Shown: positions 1-6,612, numbered from the stretch's first letter. The stretch: DNA of 13,374 nt from Deltaproteobacteria bacterium (GCA_003647035.1 QMMB01000034.1:1-13374); one strand, 5' to 3'. Notes: a model not told the origin generated them from the sequence alone. Made by a program: numbers and translations.

Positions 1-735
1 GGCCACGATGGCCCCGCCCTGCGGGTTCTCGGGCCCGCCAAGAGCGCTGCTGAGCGCGCCGCGCATCAGCTTACGGCGTTCGTTAGAGCTGTCGCTTTCG
101 ACGACTGCCAGATGGAGGTTCGGCCGTGAGAATCCGCGGAGGATCACCGCGCTTCGGTCACCGCCGAGGCCCAACCGCGCCTGAATCTCCTCACGCACAA
201 TCGGCGTTGCGGTCGCCGTGCATGCAATGACGCGCGGCGGTCTCATTCGCTCGATCACCTCGCCGAGCCGCAAGTACGACGGGCGAAAATCGTGCCCCCA
301 CTGCGAAATGCAATGCGCCTCGTCGATGGCGAGCAGAGGCGGCCCAAGCGCGGTGAGCTTGTCAACCAGCCACTGTGACTCGAGGCGCTCGGGCGCGATG
401 TACACCAGTTGGTAGCGGCCTTCGAAGATCTCGCGCTCGCGACGCTTCACCTCCCTGGGGCCGAGCGTCGAAGCCAAGAACGTCGCGGCGATCCCGCGCT
501 GCGTGAGCGCGCGCACCTGATCTTCCATGAGCGCGATGAGCGGGGAAATGACGATGGATGTGCCGTCGAGGATGGCCGCCGGCAGCTGATAGCAAAGCGA
601 TTTGCCTCCGCCCGTCGGCGCGATCACCACGACCTTCTGCCGGCCCCCGAGCAGCTCGTCAATCGCCTCCCGCTGCCAAGGATGAAACGCAGAAAGCCCA
701 AACCGCTCCCGCAAAGCCAAGTCGATGTCGCTCAT
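1..735 (-). CDS. recQ: RecQ-type ATP-dependent DNA helicase, N-terminal 245 residues (gene runs off the left edge)
   Basis: 3'-5' DNA helicase of superfamily 2 acting in recombination and repair. Only the first RecA-like domain and the beginning of the second are in the window; the reading frame is still open at base 1. Visible motifs are a motif-0 type F-x-x-W-Q (about residues 18-21), Walker A APTGGGKS (39-46), SPLIALMEDQV (motif Ia region, 64-74), the DEAH box at 138-141 followed by the RecQ-specific aromatic-rich loop CISQWGHDFRP, and TATAT (motif III, 173-177). The start at 735 fits the usual RecQ N-terminus. Two in-frame ATGs lie upstream, at 771 and 780, and no good Shine-Dalgarno favours any of them. 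It lies downstream of, and on the same strand as, the DUF2804 lipoprotein gene and may be co-transcribed with it. The family call is firm; whether the missing part carries RQC and HRDC domains cannot be seen. Confidence 0.93.
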   Translation of the reverse strand, partial: MSDIDLALRERFGLSAFHPWQREAIDELLGGRQKVVVIAPTGGGKSLCYQLPAAILDGTSIVISPLIALMEDQVRALTQRGIAATFLASTLGPREVKRREREIFEGRYQLVYIAPERLESQWLVDKLTALGPPLLAIDEAHCISQWGHDFRPSYLRLGEVIERMRPPRVIACTATATPIVREEIQARLGLGGDRSAVILRGFSRPNLHLAVVESDSSNERRKLMRGALSSALGGPENPQGGAIVA

Positions 736-794
736 GGACGGGGGGGAACGTAATGCGGCGGATGGGTGCATGCCAGACATATCGGCCGCGGCCG

Positions 795-807
795 CCGCAA
801 GTTGCGG
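795..807. repeat. 13-bp perfect palindrome upstream of recQ
   Basis: CCGCAA-G-TTGCGG lies between the end of the DUF2804 gene and the recQ start, about 60 bp ahead of the latter. It could be a protein-binding site or a short hairpin. No second copy was noticed nearby, so its role is unknown and chance is possible in GC-rich DNA. Confidence 0.25.
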
Positions 808-810
808 GCA

Positions 811-897
811 CTACCAGATGATCTCGACGTACTCTGCAGCTCCGCGAATCTGCTCTACACGCAGCTCCGAGCCGTCATCCAGTTGGATGGCCCCGGG
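811..897 (-). pseudogene. Out-of-frame C-terminal tail of the DUF2804 gene
   Basis: In a different frame from the lipoprotein ORF, bases 897 to 811 read P-G-A-IQLDDGSELRVEQIRG-AAEYVEIIW-stop. From memory of the family, DUF2804 proteins end in a very similar way (a hydrophobic residue, L-D-D-G, alternating I/V/E residues, then G-F/A-A-E-E and a terminal R/I-W). The tail therefore looks like the authentic C-terminus, cut off from the main frame by an indel. A TAG at 900-898 closes this frame immediately upstream, so it cannot be an independent gene of any length. The indel most likely falls between about 880 and 900, near the run of C at 891-894. Confidence 0.5.
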
Positions 898-1700
898 CTA
901 TCATCGGCAAACACCGTGCCGAGGTTGATGCCGACCATGTGCCCACCCGTCATGCCCGCGAAGTGTCCCCACTCCCACCGAACTTCCCCGGGCCACGCGC
1001 CACGGCCCCAATCCAGCACCCCAAACGACGCACCCTGCGGGAGCTCGTACGAGACCTCCCCGACTTGGACCGACCCCGTCGCGGGCATACTGACGCGCTT
1101 GTTCTCGTAAAAGAACTGCCCCGGCTCATCGAAACGGTGCACGACTGCAACGTTCTCGACCGCGCTGCTGTCGGCGAGTTGAAGATGAGCTTCCATGCGG
1201 TCCTCGGAACCCTCCTCACCGGCCAGCACGGTGATGGTCCGCATTCCCTCCTCGAAACGATACTCGACCGTTCCAGTCGGGGCCTCGAACAGCGTGTCCT
1301 CGAACGGCGTGGGCGGGAAGTCCAACGCAGACGCCTCGGCAATGAGGATCGCGCTGTGGATTTCCTCAGTGGCGTAGTCCTCGAGGGTCAGGATCGAGAA
1401 AGACAGCAAACCAATGTCGGCGAGGGTCAGGCCGATAGCGAAATCTGGCGTAAACACCGCGTAGTACTCCCACTCGCGAAGCCCGCCCAAATGCTCTTCC
1501 TGAACGAGCGACCGGTCGTACTGCATCAACGGGCCCCGCGCCCAGCCATGCGCGGCCACCGTCCCGTCCGGATTGAGCAGCGGCGTCTCTTCGACAATCT
1601 CGCCGGGATCCCGCCCGGGGCTGCTGTCGGTGGTGCAACCGATCAACGGCGCCGCCAGCGCCAGCGTTAAAAAGAAGCTTCTTTGCATCTGAACCGTCAT
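855..1700 (-). CDS. DUF2804-type lipoprotein, probably truncated by a frameshift
   Basis: 281 residues. The N-terminus is a lipoprotein signal: a hydrophobic stretch (about 8-20), then L-I-G-C with the lipidated Cys at about 22. T at +2 suggests outer-membrane sorting, if E. coli-like rules apply. The mature part shows features remembered from DUF2804: HGWARGPLMQYDRS (51-64), L-R-E-W-E-YYAVF (74-83), LTLADIGLLS (91-100), then FGVLDWGRGAWP and a GHMVGINLG stretch near 227-262. The function of the family is unknown. The ORF stops soon after NLG, and the expected tail lies out of frame at 811-897, so about 80 residues seem to be missing or rearranged compared with full-length relatives. Its ATG overlaps the repressor stop (ATGA), indicating translational coupling in one operon. 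An alternative start is the ATG four codons further in. Confidence 0.7.
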   Translation of the reverse strand: MTVQMQRSFFLTLALAAPLIGCTTDSSPGRDPGEIVEETPLLNPDGTVAAHGWARGPLMQYDRSLVQEEHLGGLREWEYYAVFTPDFAIGLTLADIGLLSFSILTLEDYATEEIHSAILIAEASALDFPPTPFEDTLFEAPTGTVEYRFEEGMRTITVLAGEEGSEDRMEAHLQLADSSAVENVAVVHRFDEPGQFFYENKRVSMPATGSVQVGEVSYELPQGASFGVLDWGRGAWPGEVRWEWGHFAGMTGGHMVGINLGTVFADDSPGPSNWMTARSCV

Positions 1701-2347
1701 CTCGTCACTTCATCCAGTGGCGAGCGACTCTTTCTAGCACCTATGGGGTCCGGTTTCTCCGGTAGGTTGCGTAGGCCCATCCAAGCCAACGCGACGATGT
1801 GACTAGCGACCTTTTCGACCGACGGTTTGCGGACGACGCTCCACCACTGACCCACGAGTGTCACCATGCCGATGAGTGCGTGGGCGTAGATGGGGGCGAT
1901 GTCCGGATCGTAACCGGCCTCTTTGAACGCCTCGGCGAACACGTCGCTTACGCGGTGGGCCACTTCGTTGATCAGGCTCGAGAACCCACTGGTGCTCGAC
2001 GTGGTGGTCGGGGCATCGTGGGTTAGGACGGCGAACCCGTCGGGGTTGTCCCTGACCCAGGTTAGGAAAGCCAAGGCGGCCTGCTCTGCGCGCTCTCGGG
2101 GCGAGCCCGCCGACAGCGCCTCCGAAATCACCCGGATCACGTACTCCATCTCCCGGTCGACCACGACGGCGTAGAGCCCTTCCTTACCCCCGAAGTGTTC
2201 GTAAACAATGGGTTTTGAGACCTTCGCACGGCTTGCGATCTCCTCTACAGAGGTCGCTTCGTACCCATTTTCGGCGAACACCTGGCGCCCCACCTGGATG
2301 AGTTGGGCTCGGCGGGCGGCGGCGGCGAGTGTTTTCTTCGAGGCCAC
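1697..2347 (-). CDS. TetR/AcrR-family transcriptional repressor
   Basis: 216 residues with the usual two-part build. The N-terminal helix-turn-helix domain covers about residues 13-60, with F-A-ENGYEATSVEEIA, SRAKVSKPIVYEHFGGKEGLY as the recognition region. The rest is an all-helical ligand and dimerisation domain with no motif that names the ligand. The start codon is GTG at 2347; no clear Shine-Dalgarno precedes it, and the two nearby upstream ATGs are out of frame. The gene is divergent from the fatty-acid desaturase, and the region between them carries tandem TTAC-N6-GTAA repeats, so it probably represses the desaturase operon and itself, sensing a lipid or acyl-CoA by analogy with FabR or DesT type regulators. 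That role is inference. Its stop overlaps the start of the DUF2804 lipoprotein gene. Confidence 0.92.
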   Translation of the reverse strand: MASKKTLAAAARRAQLIQVGRQVFAENGYEATSVEEIASRAKVSKPIVYEHFGGKEGLYAVVVDREMEYVIRVISEALSAGSPRERAEQAALAFLTWVRDNPDGFAVLTHDAPTTTSSTSGFSSLINEVAHRVSDVFAEAFKEAGYDPDIAPIYAHALIGMVTLVGQWWSVVRKPSVEKVASHIVALAWMGLRNLPEKPDPIGARKSRSPLDEVTR

Positions 2348-2376
2348 TTGACATGCATACTACGGCACCGTAAGTT
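2348..2376 (+). promoter_or_regulatory. Sigma-70-like promoter for the desaturase operon
   Basis: A perfect -35 box TTGACA (2348-2353) is followed after exactly 17 bases by TAAGTT (2371-2376), a weak -10 that keeps T1, A2 and T6. The expected start of transcription is near 2383, leaving a leader of about 40 bases. The -10 lies inside the repeat array, as expected for a repressor-controlled promoter. Confidence 0.5.
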
Positions 2377-2406
2377 ACGCACTAGTAAGTTACTTATACG
2401 TAACTT
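2360..2406. promoter_or_regulatory. Tandem palindromic operator, three 15-bp units
   Basis: Two exact copies of TTAC-N6-GTAA stand at 2375-2388 and 2390-2403, and a third, CTAC-N6-GTAA with one mismatch, at 2360-2373. All three are spaced 15 bp apart, so they form a regular array. The direct repeat GTAAGTTAC occurs at 2370-2378 and 2385-2393. AAGTTAC (2387-2393) and GTAACTT (2400-2406) form a 7-bp perfect inverted repeat. The array covers the -10 of the desaturase promoter and a TATAAG (minus strand, 2398-2393) that could be the -10 for the repressor gene. It is the obvious candidate binding site for the adjacent TetR protein. Confidence 0.55.
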
Positions 2407-2410
2407 CATG

Positions 2411-2416
2411 GGAGAA
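2411..2416 (+). promoter_or_regulatory. Ribosome binding site that sets the desaturase start
   Basis: GGAGAA lies 8 bases (counted from GGAG) before the ATG at 2423. It favours that start over the in-frame ATG at 2408 and over longer readings that would run through the operator and the repressor gene. Confidence 0.7.
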
Positions 2417-2422
2417 AAGCCA

Positions 2423-3205
2423 ATGTATCTAGCAACTTGTGCCGCCGTCTTCCTGGTGGCCTACCTAATCAACACGACGATTATCACAGTCTTCTATCAC
2501 CGTGGCCTAGCGCACAACGCCGTCGAGCTGCAGCCCTGGGCTCGCAAGTTCGCCGGCCGCTACGGGATCTGGTTCACAGGCCTCGATGCCAAGGGCTGGG
2601 TTTGCATGCACCGCAAGCACCATGCGCATTCCGACACGCCTGAGGATCCTCATAGCCCCGTGCACTACGGAGTGTTCGGCCTCCTGCTCGGCCAGTTGAA
2701 GAGCTACGAGCGCACCCTCATCGGCCTGGCGCGTGGCCGAAGCGAATACGCCGATGAGGTCGCGGACCTCGAATTCGACATCAGCTGGCTCAACCGAAAG
2801 GGCGTCTGGTACCTGCCCTATGCGCTGCACCTCGTCATCGCACTGGCCATCGCCGTGCCGACAGGCATGTGGGCCTTGGGCGCGTGCTACTTTCTCGGGA
2901 TGATGAGTCATCCGATCGAGGGTTGGGTCGTCAACTCGCTCGGCCACGCCGTCGGCGGACGCAACTTCGACACCCCGGACAACTCACGCAACAATCACCT
3001 CGCTGCATGGTTGATCCTCGGCGAAGGCTTCCAGAACAACCACCACCGCTATCCGGCGTCGGCCAAGTTCTCGTACCAGCCTTGGGAGGTTGACCTGGGC
3101 TTTGGGGTGAGTGTCATACTCGAGAAACTCGGGGTTCTGGAAATCCAGCGTGAGCTCCTCATCCCCTCACCTCCAACCGGGACCCAAAGCTTGGCCCATG
3201 GCTAA
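2423..3205 (+). CDS. Membrane fatty-acid desaturase (delta-9 acyl-CoA/acyl-lipid desaturase type)
   Basis: 260 residues. It introduces a double bond into acyl chains with a di-iron centre in the membrane. The three histidine boxes are visible: H-RGLA-H (H26, H31; HX4H), H-RK-HH (H63, H66, H67; HX2HH) followed by AHSDTPEDPHSP, and Q-NN-HH (Q204, H207, H208), a (H/Q)X2HH box. Hydrophobic segments are near 5-24, 83-91, 131-147 and 151-163. The protein is short at the N-terminus for this family, because the first His box comes only 25 residues after the start. The start at 2423 is chosen for its GGAG site. The HAD gene downstream overlaps its last 8 bases. Expression is probably controlled by the divergent TetR repressor. 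Substrate and position of desaturation cannot be read from the sequence. Confidence 0.93.
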   Translation: MYLATCAAVFLVAYLINTTIITVFYHRGLAHNAVELQPWARKFAGRYGIWFTGLDAKGWVCMHRKHHAHSDTPEDPHSPVHYGVFGLLLGQLKSYERTLIGLARGRSEYADEVADLEFDISWLNRKGVWYLPYALHLVIALAIAVPTGMWALGACYFLGMMSHPIEGWVVNSLGHAVGGRNFDTPDNSRNNHLAAWLILGEGFQNNHHRYPASAKFSYQPWEVDLGFGVSVILEKLGVLEIQRELLIPSPPTGTQSLAHG

Positions 3206-4343
3206 CCAGCCCACATCCATGCGAGTCGTCGATCGATTCGTCGATCACGGTGCGCCTCTGTCATTTCGAGAGCTCTGCGCGCGTGTGCTCGAAGAGGAGC
3301 ACGACTATTTGATTCTCGATCTCGACAAGACGACCCACCTCGGCCGCAACCTCGGGGAGCTGCTCGAATGGGAGCTCTGCGCCCACGAGGTATACGGCGA
3401 CTCGGTCACGGGGCGGCCAATCCGCCGCTGGTTTAGCGGGCGGGTTCTGGTCGATTGGACGCAGCCCACGAAGGCGGTCCGCTACCTCGAGTCTGGCGCA
3501 CGAAGGTGGGCGCCAGCCGGGATGCACTACCTCGTCTGGGGCAAGCTGGCCGCGCGTATCCCCTGGCTCCGGCGGCTCGCCTACAATCGCTTCGGTCCCG
3601 AACCGACGACGGTGGTGCAACGGCGTCCACAAATGGTCGCCCTCAACCACCTCGCGACCGCGAACGAGGCCCTTCTGCACAAACTCGCGCGTCAGGTTTG
3701 GACCCGCAACGCCCGCGACCAGGTGATTACTCGCGAAGACCTCGACTGGATTCGCGCGCGATCCCCGGGGATCGAGATCATCCTGAGCAGCGCTTCACCG
3801 AAGGCGATGTTGGACGTGGCCGTCGAGGAGCTCGGCGCAGACCGGGCGACCTACTCCACCACGGAACGAATCAATAGCGGGAGGGCTAAAATCGACCAAC
3901 TGCGCGAAATCTGTCCCCGTGTTTTCGATCCGGGTGTGAAGGTGCTGGGAATCACCGACACGAGCTACGGCGAGGATCATTGCTGGACCGAACACTTCGC
4001 ATGCGTCGTCGATATCAATAGCCCCACGCCCTTTACCCCGATCGTCACGCAGGCGTCGCCAATCCGTGCGGTGCACTCCGCAATCGTGCTGACTCGCGAA
4101 GAACAGCGTCGTCGAAGCAGCGGCGACGCGGGCTATCTCGACACTCGAAGGAAAGGCCGCGCACCGACGGAGAGAGTCGATCTGGATCGCGAGGCACTGC
4201 ACTCCCTGCTTGGTGATCTATTGGCCGAAATCAACCGACTCGCCGCGCGCATGCCGTCGCTTCCGAGACAATGGGAAGGGGCGCTCGCCCTCACCCAGCT
4301 CACCGAAACGTCTCGCGCACTGCTGAAGAGGTCGCCGCTCTAA
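3198..4343 (+). CDS. HAD-superfamily phosphatase-like protein
   Basis: 381 residues. All four HAD motifs can be placed: motif I LILDLDKT (nucleophile D41, acid D43), motif II ILSSASPK (S near 198), motif III K231 in SGRAKID, and motif IV GITDTSYGED (D254, D260). About 150 residues separate motifs I and II, so there is a large cap or insertion, rich in Trp, Arg and aromatics (80-135). The C-terminal part beyond about 300 is charged and helical, without a known motif. Motif II and the ending A-C-V-V-D-I-N recall HAD-IB phosphatases, but the substrate is unknown. The ATG at 3198 overlaps the desaturase end by 8 bases, so translation is coupled and a role in lipid metabolism is likely by context. 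An alternative start is the ATG at 3219. Neither has a good Shine-Dalgarno. Confidence 0.8.
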   Translation: MANQPTSMRVVDRFVDHGAPLSFRELCARVLEEEHDYLILDLDKTTHLGRNLGELLEWELCAHEVYGDSVTGRPIRRWFSGRVLVDWTQPTKAVRYLESGARRWAPAGMHYLVWGKLAARIPWLRRLAYNRFGPEPTTVVQRRPQMVALNHLATANEALLHKLARQVWTRNARDQVITREDLDWIRARSPGIEIILSSASPKAMLDVAVEELGADRATYSTTERINSGRAKIDQLREICPRVFDPGVKVLGITDTSYGEDHCWTEHFACVVDINSPTPFTPIVTQASPIRAVHSAIVLTREEQRRRSSGDAGYLDTRRKGRAPTERVDLDREALHSLLGDLLAEINRLAARMPSLPRQWEGALALTQLTETSRALLKRSPL

Positions 4344-4457
4344 CCCCACTGCTCGCCTGTGTTGAGCCCGAAGATGGGCGCTTGGGCGGCGGCCGCGGAC
4401 TGGGCCCATTTATTGGAGCCTGCGTGGGCGCACCAGGCTCGGCAATGCCGATGCTAA
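4344..4457. other. Non-coding gap after the HAD gene
   Basis: No gene is supported here. The stretch contains the stem-loop at 4416-4440. In one plus frame, the last codons before 4470 read L-G-N-A-D-A-N-A-V-I, which could be decayed sequence of the DsrE-like remnant that follows. No promoter for the intact DsrE gene was recognised. Confidence 0.4.
4416..4440 (+). terminator. Stem-loop after the desaturase-HAD operon, possible terminator
   Basis: GAGCCTG (4416-4422) pairs with CAGGCTC (4434-4440), and inside it GTG pairs with CAC with one bulged C. It lies about 70 bases after the HAD stop codon. There is no T-run after it, so intrinsic termination is doubtful; it may only stabilise or process the transcript. 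Confidence 0.3.
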
Positions 4458-4622
4458 CGCCGTGATCTGACTGGTGGCAAACTCGATTGGATCAACTGCG
4501 GCCTTTGTGTCGACGAGCGTGGGGTACACGAAGCCCTCGACTTCGTCCGGCGCGGAAGCCCCGCCGATCTGTGGAAATGCGCTGAGGCGTCAGACAACAC
4601 TCTCGTCATCCCTACGAAGTAA
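4458..4622 (+). pseudogene. C-terminal remnant of a DsrE-like protein
   Basis: One frame reads RRDLTGGKLDWINCGLC, then VDERGVHEALDFVRRGSPAD, then LWKCAEASDNTLVIPTK and a TAA at 4620-4622. The pattern GG-K-(hydrophobic)-C-G-x-C-x-x-x-RG and the ending A-x-x-(S/A)-D-x-x-L-V-I resemble the second half of DsrE/F-fold sulfur-relay proteins, including the Cys before the RG turn. There is a stop at 4455-4457 just upstream and no usable start codon, and only about 115 bases separate it from the HAD gene, so the N-terminal half is gone. The stop codon abuts the Shine-Dalgarno of the intact DsrE gene, as in a former two-gene operon. The coding character is clear by eye; the family assignment is moderately certain. 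Confidence 0.55.
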
Positions 4623-4626
4623 GGAG
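4622..4626 (+). promoter_or_regulatory. Ribosome binding site of the DsrE-like gene
   Basis: AGGAG lies 6 bases before the ATG at 4633 and shares its first base with the stop codon of the upstream remnant (TAAGGAG). It settles the start at 4633 rather than the longer open frame that begins at 4474. Confidence 0.8.
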
Positions 4627-4632
4627 AGCACC

Positions 4633-5019
4633 ATGGCACTCAAAGTTTTGAACATCGTAGAGAGCGCCTACCGCGCGACCATCGAAGAGCAGGACGACAC
4701 GATCTTGTGGACGGTCACCGCCCTGAAGGGGGCGGGGGCCAACGTGGACGTCCTTCTGCGTAGCAACGCCGTCAACTACGGGGTCAAGGGGCAAGATGCC
4801 TCCGGGCTTCAATTCGGCGCAAAGAAACAAACCCAACCGCCGCAGCTCGAGGACGACCTCCAGCGCCTCATGGACAACGGGGCAAAGGTGTATGTCGTCA
4901 CCGATGACGTTGCGGAACGCGGGCTCGAACGAACCGACCTCATCGGAGGGCTCGAGCCCCTATCACGGTCCCGTATTGCGAAGCTTTGCGCGGACTACGA
5001 TCAAATATGGCACTGGTAG
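4633..5019 (+). CDS. DsrE-family small protein
   Basis: 128 residues, the normal length for a single DsrE/F-like domain (alpha/beta fold, often hexameric, linked to sulfur transfer). The N-terminus K-V-L-N-I-V-E-SAYRATIEEQDDTILW is followed by a GAGANVDVLL strand, SNAVNYGVKGQDASGLQF, a K-V-Y-V-V-T strand leading into V-AERGL (about 93-97), and an aromatic end DQIWHW. At the place where sulfur-carrying members have a Cys ahead of the RG turn, this protein has V-T-D-D-V. Its only Cys is near the C-terminus, so a persulfide-carrier role is doubtful. A partner-like remnant that does keep the Cys lies directly upstream. The gene ends in a 19-bp convergent overlap with the alpha/beta hydrolase gene. 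Family call fairly sure; function open. Confidence 0.8.
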   Translation: MALKVLNIVESAYRATIEEQDDTILWTVTALKGAGANVDVLLRSNAVNYGVKGQDASGLQFGAKKQTQPPQLEDDLQRLMDNGAKVYVVTDDVAERGLERTDLIGGLEPLSRSRIAKLCADYDQIWHW

Positions 5020-5768
5020 AAGACTTCGATTGCTTCTGAGACGTCGGCCGCTCGTTCCATGATGAGCATGTGGCCGGCGCCTTCAAACACGTGAACCTCG
5101 TTCTCAGCGATGTGGGCAGCCAGGTACTCCGCGTACTTGGGCGGGGTCAGCGCGTCCTCCGTGCCCGCGATGATCAGCGCAGGGACTTGGATGTCCTTCA
5201 CGTCTTGCATGCGGTCGAAGCTATCGGCCGCGCGCCAATCGGCCCCTCCGGTTTCGATGGGCGTGAGCTCGCGTGCTTTGGAGGCTTCATCGACGAGGTC
5301 GGGGTCGACGCCCTGCTCGTAGAGACCGGGCGCAGGAGGGGGAAGCTCGCCAGACTCTGCTGCCCGTTCGAAGAGCTGGAGGATCATGGGGTGAACGCGC
5401 AGGCGTGCGCCGGTGGCAAGCAAGACGAGGCCTTTGAGTCGCTCAGACGGGGCGGCCAGCGCGTGCTCGATCGCAACAGCACCACCGAGCGAGTGACCGG
5501 CGACCGCGTAGTCTCCCTCGATTTCCGTTTCGATGAAGCGTGACAGGAACGCCTCCATCTCGGCCGCGTTCCGAAGCGGCGGCCCATCGGTTCCTGCACG
5601 CCCCGGAAGGTTGATCGCGTACCGCGCGCGGTCCGGCAAGGCGTCGAGGAGCCTGTCGTAGGTGTGATGGTTGTCAGCGGACCCATGGATACACACCAAG
5701 GCGGGCCCCGTGCCCCGTTCGCGCCGGAACGTGACGGCGCGCCCGTCGATTTGCCGGGTTTCTACCAC
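5001..5768 (-). CDS. Alpha/beta hydrolase
   Basis: 255 residues, the typical length for a single-domain alpha/beta hydrolase. Visible are the oxyanion HG in ALVCIHGSAD (near 28), the nucleophile elbow GHSLGG with Ser93, the acid Asp205 in IIAGTEDALTPP, and His233 in EGAGHM, which together make a complete catalytic triad. A variable cap lies between about 120 and 190. No signal peptide is present, so it should be cytoplasmic. The start is GTG at 5768, overlapping the methyltransferase stop (GTGGTAG), so translation is coupled. It is the last gene of the complex I transcript and overlaps the convergent DsrE gene by 19 bp. The substrate cannot be read; ester hydrolysis is the default guess. The adjacent methyltransferase may be a functional partner. 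Confidence 0.9.
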   Translation of the reverse strand: MVETRQIDGRAVTFRRERGTGPALVCIHGSADNHHTYDRLLDALPDRARYAINLPGRAGTDGPPLRNAAEMEAFLSRFIETEIEGDYAVAGHSLGGAVAIEHALAAPSERLKGLVLLATGARLRVHPMILQLFERAAESGELPPPAPGLYEQGVDPDLVDEASKARELTPIETGGADWRAADSFDRMQDVKDIQVPALIIAGTEDALTPPKYAEYLAAHIAENEVHVFEGAGHMLIMERAADVSEAIEVFYQCHI

Positions 5769-6610
5769 AGCGCCAGCTCCTCACTGGCGCTCGCGAGCGC
5801 GACAGCCTGAAAGCGAAAGAAGCGCTCGCGTGCGTAGGTGCCGGTGTACTGTAGGGCGAGCTCGTCGAACGACACCGTGCGCAGGAACCGATAGCCGCAC
5901 TCGAGCATCAGGGGCGCCGGGTCGTCGATCCCGAACTGCATGGGCTCGCCGAGCTCATCGATGATGCCTTTCATCGCGCGATCCTCTTCGCGAAGGCTCG
6001 GGCTCGCCTTGGCCATCTTGCTGTTGAGGTAGTCGAATACCAGAAGTGAGCGCGGGTCGAACTCGGAGGCGAGGCGTTCGAGAGTCGACCGCGCAGCCGT
6101 CTCCGTGAGATAGTAAATGACGCCCTCCCACACGAAGCAGGCTGGGGCGCGGGGGTCGAGCCCCGCCTCGACGAGAAGCTGAACGAAATCGTCTTGCTCG
6201 AAGTCGCACGGCACAAACGTTGCCGCGTCGAGAGGATATCCATCAAACCTTGAAAGCCTCTCACGTTTATCGACCTGGCTGGCTGGCTGATCGACCTCGA
6301 AGAAACGGACACCGTCGCGTGCGAGCCGGGCTGCCCGCGTATCGAGCCCAGCTCCGAGGACCACGACCTGGCGAGCTCCCCGGTCGAGCGCCCGGGTGAC
6401 GCAGTCGTCGAGGTATCGCGTCCTGAGCCCCATCCACAACACCATCGAGGGTGCGTGCTCGTCCCATCGTCGTGAGAGCGCCTCCCCCTCGGGGCCGGCG
6501 AGTCGCAGAGCCCAAGGGTCATCACAGATCGCTTCTGGACCCGCCGAAGCGCGGCCGCGGTGAGCGGCGACCATGATTGCCGTCCGGCTGGCCGCGCGCG
6601 ACTCGGTCAC
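5762..6610 (-). CDS. Class I SAM-dependent methyltransferase, TIGR00027/LCMT-like
   Basis: 282 residues. The N-terminus S-R-T-A-I-M-V-A-A-H-R and the R-T-R-Y-L-D-D segment (63-69) are typical of the TIGR00027 group, which is related to leucine carboxyl methyltransferases. SAM-binding motif I is VVVLGAGLDTRAARL (82-96). Then come F-F-EVDQP (103-109), PCDFEQDD (134-141) and a FVWEGVIYYL segment (159-168), all family hallmarks. The target is unknown; relatives are annotated as O-methyltransferases. The start is GTG at 6610, only 2 bases after the nuoI stop codon, and its own stop lies within the start of the hydrolase gene, so it is embedded in the nuo operon. No membrane segment is present. Confidence 0.9.
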   Translation of the reverse strand: MTESRAASRTAIMVAAHRGRASAGPEAICDDPWALRLAGPEGEALSRRWDEHAPSMVLWMGLRTRYLDDCVTRALDRGARQVVVLGAGLDTRAARLARDGVRFFEVDQPASQVDKRERLSRFDGYPLDAATFVPCDFEQDDFVQLLVEAGLDPRAPACFVWEGVIYYLTETAARSTLERLASEFDPRSLLVFDYLNSKMAKASPSLREEDRAMKGIIDELGEPMQFGIDDPAPLMLECGYRFLRTVSFDELALQYTGTYARERFFRFQAVALASASEELALW

Positions 6611-6612
6611 GC

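Noticed and set aside
939..1670. Plus-strand open frame of 243 codons opposite the DUF2804 gene
   Set aside because: The minus-strand frame has a signal peptide, a lipobox and family motifs, and is coupled to the repressor gene; the plus frame has none of these and is rich in Arg.
2303..2422. N-terminal extension of the desaturase to 2303
   Set aside because: It would run through the repressor start and the operator array, and its residues are unlike a desaturase. The GGAG site before 2423 sets the start.
3111..3197. Upstream start of the HAD gene at 3111
   Set aside because: It would overlap the desaturase by 95 bases and adds a Ser-rich segment with no family character; ATG 3198 is the usual type of short overlap.
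4474..4632. N-terminal extension of the DsrE-like protein
   Set aside because: AGGAG with ideal spacing precedes the ATG at 4633, and the extension reads out of frame through the more convincing DsrE remnant.
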